Positions 35,669 to 40,842 of a DNA stretch of 40,842 nt are shown here, in pieces. The translations under genes and the position numbers were made by a program. The notes beneath the pieces are model-generated. The model was not told the DNA's origin. It made no database searches and saw only the letters and a list, made by a program, of their open reading frames with translations. The stretch spans positions 1-40,842 of the forward strand of contig NZ_JBGCCH010000053.1 in the NCBI RefSeq assembly GCF_041261205.1, written 5' to 3'. This stretch comes from Catenulispora sp. MAP5-51. Its GTDB lineage: Bacteria > Actinomycetota > Actinomycetes > Streptomycetales > Catenulisporaceae. The stretch's first letter is position 1. Each line of letters begins with the position of its first letter.

Positions 35669-36361
35669 TCAGGAATCAACAGGCAGGTCGCGCAGGACCG
35701 GCCGAAGCGGTTCCTCCGGCAGCAGAAGCCTCGTCGGCTGCAGCGGTTCCTCCGGCAGCAGCGGCTGCTCCGGCATGTCCTCCAACCGCCGGGCAGGCAG
35801 GAAGGCCTGCTCGCGGTCCATGTACGTGGGCTGTATCTCGGAGGTGACGACGCCTTCCGGTGTGCCTTCCACGGAGTCGTCCAGCACGGCCTGCGACGGC
35901 AGGTTCCGCGTCTGCGGGACGTCCTCCCGAGCCGGCAGCGCCGGCAGCACCTTGCCCTGCACCGTCTCCCGCCGGGCCAGGACGCCCTTCTCCGGCGCCA
36001 GCCGGTCCTCCACGGCCCGCATCGCGACCATCGGCTGGGCCGGCAGCGTTTCAAGACCCTGAAGCCCGTGCTGGAAGGCGTTGACGACCTCCTGCGAGGA
36101 CTCGTTGGCGTCGCTGTAGATCCCGGTGTGCGTGGACAGACTCTCGGTCATGACCACCAGCTCCTGCCGGATCTGGTACAGGTCGTCCAACCAGGCGCCC
36201 AAAGCCTGCCCGAACGCCGACGCCGCCATCCCGGACCAGCTCGCCGAAAGGTTGTCCGCCTCCTCGCTCATCGCGCTGTAGACCGAGTTCATCTGGTCCA
36301 GCGCCTGCTGGAAGTCCTCCTGGGCCAGCTGCATGCCCTGGACGTCGACCGAGGTCGTCAC
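35669..36361 (-). CDS. WXG100-family protein with long proline/glutamate C-terminal tail
   Basis: A 230-residue paralogue of the EsxA-like protein at 17112. The first 105 residues align well with it (SVDVQGM, QQALDQMN, W42-S43-G44, STHTGIY). A tail of about 120 residues then adds Pro, Leu and Glu repeats, with LPEEPL occurring twice (encoded by 20-base direct repeats near 35707-35726 and 35741-35760). GTG at 36361 follows GGAGG by 6-7 bases. It sits alone on the minus strand, convergent to the lectin gene and 140 bases downstream of the zwf-like gene. A longer WXG100 with a disordered tail could be an effector or tether version of the small substrate; that is inference. Confidence 0.87.
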   Translation of the reverse strand: MTTSVDVQGMQLAQEDFQQALDQMNSVYSAMSEEADNLSASWSGMAASAFGQALGAWLDDLYQIRQELVVMTESLSTHTGIYSDANESSQEVVNAFQHGLQGLETLPAQPMVAMRAVEDRLAPEKGVLARRETVQGKVLPALPAREDVPQTRNLPSQAVLDDSVEGTPEGVVTSEIQPTYMDREQAFLPARRLEDMPEQPLLPEEPLQPTRLLLPEEPLRPVLRDLPVDS

Positions 36362-36501
36362 AACGACCCTCCGTTCCCCGGAACCTGTGTACGCCCGTCG
36401 CACACTAGGTGCGCTTCGCCGGCGGGAGCAGTACGCCGGCCCGGATATGGGCCGTCGAGTCATCGAAGGCTGCCCGAATCGGCACCCCGGTGGCTGATGG
36501 C

Positions 36502-37899
36502 TCAGGCCTGAGGGTCGTGCCAGACGATCCCCTCGGGCAGCAGCTGGTCGGCTTCCTTCGGTCCCCAGCCGCCGCGCTCGTAGGTGTGCGGCGAATCTCC
36601 ATCGAGGATGGGCTGGACGATCTCCCACGCGGCTTCGACGGCCTCCTGCTGCGTGAACAGCCAGCGCTTGCCTTCCAGCGCCGCTCCGATCAGCCGGTCG
36701 TAGGGCCGCATGTCCGAGCCCGGTTGCTGGCTGAAGACGAGGTCCTCGCGCTGGGCCTGCCATCCGGCTCCGGGCTTCTTGCCGGCGAGCGTGAAGGCGA
36801 CGGCGGCCTCGGGCCAGATGCGGAACCGCAGTGCGTTGGCCGTGGCCGAGGGGTGCAGTCCGAACAGGTCGTGCGGCGGCTTGCGGAAGTGGAAGGTGAC
36901 GTCCGTGGCGGTTACCGGCAGGCACTTGCCCGCGCGGATCATGACCGGCACGTCCTCCCAGCGCCACGAGTCGACGGCCAGCCGTACGGCGATGTACGTC
37001 TCCGTGGTCGATCCGGGCGCGACGCCCGCCACGTCGTGGTAGCCCTCGTACTGTCCGCGGACGGCGTGGGACGGTGAGACGGGCTTGATCGCGGCCAGCA
37101 GGCGCGCCTTGTCCCGCGGCCACGTGCCGCCCGCACCGGGACTGTCCGGAGGCTCGGCCAGCACGCTGGCCAGGACCTGGAGCATGTGGTTCTGCAGGAC
37201 GTCGCGGACGGCGCCGGTGTGATCGTAGAACGCGCCGCGGTCCGAGACGTCGAAGGACTCTGCCATGGTGATCTGGACGCTGTCGACGTGGGTGCGGTTG
37301 AGCAGGGGCTCCAGAACCGAGTTCGCGAAACGGGTGAACAGCACGTTCTCCAGCGGATCCAGGCCCAGCCAGTGGTCGACGCGGTAGATCGCGTCCTCCG
37401 GGAAGACCTGGTGCATCGTGGTGTTGAGGTCGATGGCGCTGTTCAGATCGTGGCCGAACGGCTTCTCCACCATCACCCGGGCACCGTCGGCGCGGCCTGC
37501 GGAGGCGATGCCGTGGGCGATGCGTCCGAACAGCACCGGCGGCACCTCGAGGTAGAACAGGGCACGGTCGCCCGGGCCCATCGCCTCGGACATCGCGGCG
37601 TACGTCGCGTTGTCGTCCAGGTCGCCGTCGACGTAGCGGAGCAGGCCGAGCATCTTCACGGCCGCGGGGCTGCCCGGGTCCATCCCGTTGAGCTTGAGCG
37701 AGGCCACGGCGTAGTCACGGAACTGCTGAAGGTCCCAGCCGCTCTTGGCCACTCCGACGATGGGCACGCTGAGCGCGCCGCGTTCCACCAGGCCGACCAG
37801 GGCCGGGAAAGTCTCGAGTTTCGCCAGGTCGCCGGTGGCACCGAAGATCACGAGGGCATCGACGTCGTCTGATCGCACCGAGCCAGAGTGTTCCATCAT
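36502..37899 (-). CDS. zwf: Glucose-6-phosphate dehydrogenase, divergent
   Basis: A 465-residue enzyme of the G6PD family, which oxidises glucose-6-phosphate to 6-phosphogluconolactone using NADP, the first step of the oxidative pentose phosphate pathway. The dinucleotide motif GATGDLA is at 20-26 and EKPFGHD is in the usual place. The active-site block reads RVDHWLGLD (about 173-181): Asp-His are kept, but the canonical RIDHYLGKE has Leu where the phosphate-binding Lys stands. Mycobacterial Zwf1-type proteins also vary here, so it may be a Zwf1-like paralogue with altered substrate use. The ATG at 37899 and a second at 37896 follow GAGAGGAAGG. It is divergent from cydA across 245 bases. The family is certain, the substrate less so. 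Confidence 0.88.
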   Translation of the reverse strand: MMEHSGSVRSDDVDALVIFGATGDLAKLETFPALVGLVERGALSVPIVGVAKSGWDLQQFRDYAVASLKLNGMDPGSPAAVKMLGLLRYVDGDLDDNATYAAMSEAMGPGDRALFYLEVPPVLFGRIAHGIASAGRADGARVMVEKPFGHDLNSAIDLNTTMHQVFPEDAIYRVDHWLGLDPLENVLFTRFANSVLEPLLNRTHVDSVQITMAESFDVSDRGAFYDHTGAVRDVLQNHMLQVLASVLAEPPDSPGAGGTWPRDKARLLAAIKPVSPSHAVRGQYEGYHDVAGVAPGSTTETYIAVRLAVDSWRWEDVPVMIRAGKCLPVTATDVTFHFRKPPHDLFGLHPSATANALRFRIWPEAAVAFTLAGKKPGAGWQAQREDLVFSQQPGSDMRPYDRLIGAALEGKRWLFTQQEAVEAAWEIVQPILDGDSPHTYERGGWGPKEADQLLPEGIVWHDPQA

Positions 37900-38144
37900 C
37901 AGCCTTCCTCTCAGGTTTCCCGAGGTCAGCTGTTCGAGCCTATGGCCGGTCGCCGTGCCACTGAACCCGGCTTACTCCAGCCGGGTGATTTCCGCCTCGG
38001 CCCCCGACGCTCCCGGCGTGGCTGCCCGTTCCCGAAGACGGTTCCCGCCTAAAAAGGGCTGGGCGAATTCGAGCAGGTCGGCGTAGTCGCCACAGCGGGG
38101 CGGTCCCGGTGCGGGAGCGCCCGAGGGGAGTCGGAGAGCGAACG
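37900..38144. promoter_or_regulatory. Divergent zwf-cydA intergenic region with palindrome
   Basis: These 245 bases must hold promoters for zwf (minus) and cydA (plus). A perfect 8-bp inverted repeat ACCCGGCT / AGCCGGGT (37965-37972 and 37979-37986, 6-base loop) is the best operator or attenuator candidate. I do not see a Rex-type TTGTGAA site, which often controls cydAB in actinomycetes. Confidence 0.4.
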
Positions 38145-39527
38145 ATGAGCCAACTCGACCTGGCCCGGCTGCAGTTCGCCATGACGTCGATCTATCACTT
38201 CCTATTCGTGCCCGTCACCATCGGGCTGGGGTTCCTGACCGCGCTGCTGCAGACCGGCTGGCACCGCACCGGGCGTCCGGAACTGCTGCGCCTGACCAGG
38301 TTCTTCGGCACCGTGCTGGTCATCGGCGTCGCGGTCGGCGTGGTCACCGGGCTGGTCCAGGAGTTCCAGTTCGGCATGGACTGGTCGCAGTACTCCCGCA
38401 CGGTGGGCGACGTCTTCGGCGCGCCGCTGGCGATGGAGGGCCTGGCAGCGTTCTTCCTGGAGTCCACATTCCTCGGTTTGTGGCTGTTCGGCTGGGACAA
38501 GCTGCCCAGGCGCGTGCACCTGGCGACGATCTGGGCCGTGGCCTTCGGCGGCGCCCTGTCCGCGCTGTTCATCATGGCCGCCAACTCCTGGATGCAGCAC
38601 CCGGTCGGCTACAAGATCAACACGGCCACCGGCCGCCCGCAGCTGAACGACGTGTGGGCGCTGTTCACCAACCCGGTCTTCCTGCGCGGCTACGTCCATG
38701 TCCTGCTCGCCTCCCTGGTCACGGGATCGCTGGTGATGCTCGCCGTGGCGGCCTGGCAGCTGCGGCGGGGCAGCGACCGCGAAGCCTTCCGGCCGGCCGC
38801 GAAGCTGTCCCTGGCCGTCCTGGTGCCCGCGTTGCTGCTGGCGATGCTGGTCGGCAGCGAGCTGGGGGTGACCGAGGGCAAGTACCAGCCGATGAAGATC
38901 GCGGCCGCCGAGGCCCAGTGGACGACCTGCCAGCCCTGTTCGTTCTCGGTGATCCAGGTCGGCGGCGGGAACCGGGACCAGACCCCCACGAAGATCATCG
39001 AGATCCCGCATCTGCTCTCGCTGCTGGCCACCAACCACTGGAACGGGCAGGTCGTGGGGCTCAACGAGGTCAACACCCAATACCAGCAGCAGTACGGGCC
39101 CGGATATTACGTGCCCAACGTGTTCATCCAGTACTGGTCGATGCGGGTGATGGCCTACCTGGCTGCGATCGCGCTGCTGATCGGGCTGGTGGGCCTGTGG
39201 CTGCTGCGCCGCGAGCGCCTGTATACGAAGGCCTGGTTCCTGCGCGTGGCCACGTGGGCGGTGATCCTGCCCTTCCTGATGAACACCGCCGGCTGGCTGC
39301 TCACCGAGAGCGGGCGGCAGCCCTGGGTCGTGCAGGGCCTGCAGCTGACCAGACACGGCGTGTCGCCGTCGGTGGACACCGCGACCGTCACGATCAGCAT
39401 CATCGCGTTCTTCCTCATCTACGCCGCACTGGCCGTGGTCGCCGCGATCCTCATGATCCGCTACGCGCGCAAACAGCTGGCGCCGCCGCCGGCGCTCGAC
39501 GAACCCGTCCCCGCCGTCGCCTACTGA
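38145..39527 (+). CDS. cydA: Cytochrome bd ubiquinol/menaquinol oxidase subunit I
   Basis: A 460-residue membrane subunit of the high-affinity terminal oxidase, which oxidises quinol and reduces oxygen to water without pumping protons. Heme ligands match the family: His18 (IYHFLFVP), His185 (RGYVHVLLAS) and Met336 (WSMRVMAY). GRQPWVVQG after residue 385 is the conserved motif following the Q-loop. Met336 lies about 57 positions earlier than Met393 of E. coli, so the Q-loop is the short type usual in actinobacteria. ATG at 38145 follows GGAGAG; 12 more codons upstream would be possible but lack support. It is followed after 27 bases by cydB. Confidence 0.97.
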   Translation: MSQLDLARLQFAMTSIYHFLFVPVTIGLGFLTALLQTGWHRTGRPELLRLTRFFGTVLVIGVAVGVVTGLVQEFQFGMDWSQYSRTVGDVFGAPLAMEGLAAFFLESTFLGLWLFGWDKLPRRVHLATIWAVAFGGALSALFIMAANSWMQHPVGYKINTATGRPQLNDVWALFTNPVFLRGYVHVLLASLVTGSLVMLAVAAWQLRRGSDREAFRPAAKLSLAVLVPALLLAMLVGSELGVTEGKYQPMKIAAAEAQWTTCQPCSFSVIQVGGGNRDQTPTKIIEIPHLLSLLATNHWNGQVVGLNEVNTQYQQQYGPGYYVPNVFIQYWSMRVMAYLAAIALLIGLVGLWLLRRERLYTKAWFLRVATWAVILPFLMNTAGWLLTESGRQPWVVQGLQLTRHGVSPSVDTATVTISIIAFFLIYAALAVVAAILMIRYARKQLAPPPALDEPVPAVAY

Positions 39528-39554
39528 CCGGCCCGAGCCGCACCCGAGGTCCCC

Positions 39555-40571
39555 ATGGCCTTCGCCACCTTCTGGTTCATCCTCATCGCGGTCCTGTGGA
39601 CCGGCTTCTTCGTCCTGGAGGGCTTCGACCTCGGGGTGGGCATGCTGCACGCCGTGGTGGCCCGCGACGAGGCCGGCCGGCGTGCCGCGATCAACACCAT
39701 CGGCCCGCTGTGGGACGGCAACGAAGTCTGGCTCATCGTGGCCGCCGCCGCGATGTTCGCGGCCTTCCCCGACTGGTACGCGACGATGTTCTCAGGGTTC
39801 TACCTGGCGATCGTCCTGCTCCTGGCCGGACTGATCATCCGAGGGGTCTCCTTCGAGTTCCGCGGGAAGATCGGCAGCCACCGCTGGCGCACCACGTGGG
39901 ACGCCCTGATGACCGCGGGCAGCGTCCTGGTGCCGCTGGTGATCGGGATCGCGCTCGCCGACCTCGTGCACGGGGTGCCGATCGGGTCCGATCGGGAGTA
40001 CACCGGGAACCTCGGCGACCTGTTCACCGGCTACTCGGTGTTCGCCGGCATCACCATCACCCTGCTGTGCGCGGTGCACGGCGCGACCTTCCTGACCCTG
40101 AAGACCACCGGCGCGGTGCGCGAACGCGCCGCCCTGATCGGACGGCGGGTCGCACCGGTCACCGCGGCGGCCGTGCTGGGGTTCCTCGCCTGGACGCACG
40201 CCGTCTCCGGCAAGGGCGTGCTGGTCAACGTGCCGGAACTGATCGCCATCATGGCCGCCTTCGCCGCCGCCGCCCTGACCACCACCGGCCGCGAGGGCTG
40301 GTCGTTCGCCGCCACCACCGTGGCGATGGCCGCCACCATCGCCTCGCTGTTCGTCGAGCTCTACCCGGACGTCATGGTCTCCAGCACCAACCCCGCGTAC
40401 AACCTCACGGTGCAGGGAGCCGCGTCGGGCGAGTACGCGCTGAAGGTCATGACGGTGATCGTCGCGGTACTCCTGCCGGTGGTCCTGCTCTATCAGGCCT
40501 GGACCTATCACGTCTTCCGCATGCGGGTGTCCGCCGGGCGCTTCCAGGGTCCGGGAGCCGCGCATGACTGA
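39555..40571 (+). CDS. cydB: Cytochrome bd oxidase subunit II
   Basis: A 338-residue polytopic membrane protein with the CydB start pattern (FWFILIAVLWTGFFVLEGFD) and the GPLWDGNEVWLI motif. It packs against CydA and completes the oxidase. It belongs to the same transcript as cydA. The usual actinobacterial partner cydDC (ABC transporter needed for assembly) does not follow; instead the sequence runs into a GTGCGG hexamer run and the dispersed repeat, so the assembly genes are elsewhere or were lost here. Confidence 0.96.
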   Translation: MAFATFWFILIAVLWTGFFVLEGFDLGVGMLHAVVARDEAGRRAAINTIGPLWDGNEVWLIVAAAAMFAAFPDWYATMFSGFYLAIVLLLAGLIIRGVSFEFRGKIGSHRWRTTWDALMTAGSVLVPLVIGIALADLVHGVPIGSDREYTGNLGDLFTGYSVFAGITITLLCAVHGATFLTLKTTGAVRERAALIGRRVAPVTAAAVLGFLAWTHAVSGKGVLVNVPELIAIMAAFAAAALTTTGREGWSFAATTVAMAATIASLFVELYPDVMVSSTNPAYNLTVQGAASGEYALKVMTVIVAVLLPVVLLYQAWTYHVFRMRVSAGRFQGPGAAHD

Positions 40572-40598
40572 TTGCTGTGTAGGAGTGGTCAGTTCCTT

Positions 40599-40622
40599 GT
40601 GCGGGTGCGGGTGCGGGTGCGG
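40599..40622 (+). repeat. GTGCGG hexamer run
   Basis: Four tandem GTGCGG units lie between the cydB stop and the dispersed repeat. They could promote slippage. No gene is seen between 40572 and 40842. Confidence 0.8.
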
Positions 40623-40634
40623 CTGGGGTGGGTG

Positions 40635-40815
40635 GGTTACAGGCGTTTCTTGACGGCTTCGCGCATGGTTGGCGGGATCCGTTGGTGGCGCGGGTCGGGG
40701 CTGGTGCTGGTTTCGTGGGGCGGTGATGGTGTGGGTAGGTGGGCGGCTCTACTGCGACAGTCAAGATCAACTGCGACAGTCAGAGGCGACAGTCAAGAGC
40801 GCCTCCGGCGGCGCC
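40635..40815 (-). repeat. Dispersed repeat, copy B (inverted relative to copy A)
   Basis: The reverse complement matches 980-1175. The blocks at 40661-40691 and about 40745-40815 are the most similar, including CTTGACTGTCGCCT and TTGATCTTGACT-TCGCAGTAGA. Copy B lacks about 12 bases of the TGACTGT iteron block found in copy A. It lies directly behind cydB. No transposase or tRNA adjoins either copy in this window. Confidence 0.75.
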
Positions 40816-40842
40816 TGCGCGGCGAGCGGCCTCGCTCCGGGG

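Noticed and set aside
1-40842. tRNA, rRNA, integrase or transposase genes marking an island
   Set aside because: I saw no tRNA-like cloverleaf, rRNA stretch or recombinase motif anywhere in the window, so an integrative element is not supported beyond the flanking repeats.

Overview
This window is very GC-rich. Its short intergenic gaps, GTG starts and many 1-4 base stop/start overlaps suggest a filamentous, high-GC actinomycete. A Catenulispora-like genus is my best guess, but that is an inference from style and gene content only.

Layout. (1) 1-2824: a small secreted protein (minus), a copy of a dispersed repeat (about 980-1175), an unrecognised small gene (plus), and a threonine/serine dehydratase-like gene (minus) broken by one in-frame TAG. 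(2) 3131-16980: a compact plus-strand type VII secretion (ESX) operon. It holds eccC, eccD and eccB, a 953-residue protein ending in what looks like a dead ADP-ribosyltransferase fold, a right-handed beta-helix fused to an EccA-like AAA+ ATPase, and a 286-residue companion. (3) 17112-21462: the secreted-substrate block, with two WXG100 proteins, a helical companion and a 966-residue WXG/proline-repeat protein, closed by a perfect 16-bp hairpin. (4) 21559-35610: a second run with a YbaB/EbfC-like protein, a possible 21-codon ORF, an EspC-like small substrate, a giant 3532-residue WXG-headed protein with a caspase-like His/Cys module, a 371-residue conserved actinobacterial protein overlapping its end, and a leucine-rich-repeat/transmembrane/ricin-lectin protein. 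(5) 35669-37899 (minus): a solitary WXG100 paralogue with a long tail, and a divergent glucose-6-phosphate dehydrogenase. (6) 38145-40571: cydA-cydB (cytochrome bd oxidase). (7) 40572-40842: a second, inverted copy of the dispersed repeat.

Working model. EccB, EccC and EccD form the inner-membrane export machine. The beta-helix/AAA+ protein replaces a stand-alone EccA as cytosolic chaperone ATPase. The WXG100 proteins, the proline-rich protein and the giant protein are probable substrates. The giant protein has the architecture of a large T7SS effector or surface protein: WXG head, linker, caspase-like protease, repeated beta-rich body, coiled coil, and a C-terminal domain that looks like a decayed copy of the protease. 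No mycosin protease (mycP) or eccE is visible. The most novel material is the giant protein and the two unusual fusion proteins of the export operon.
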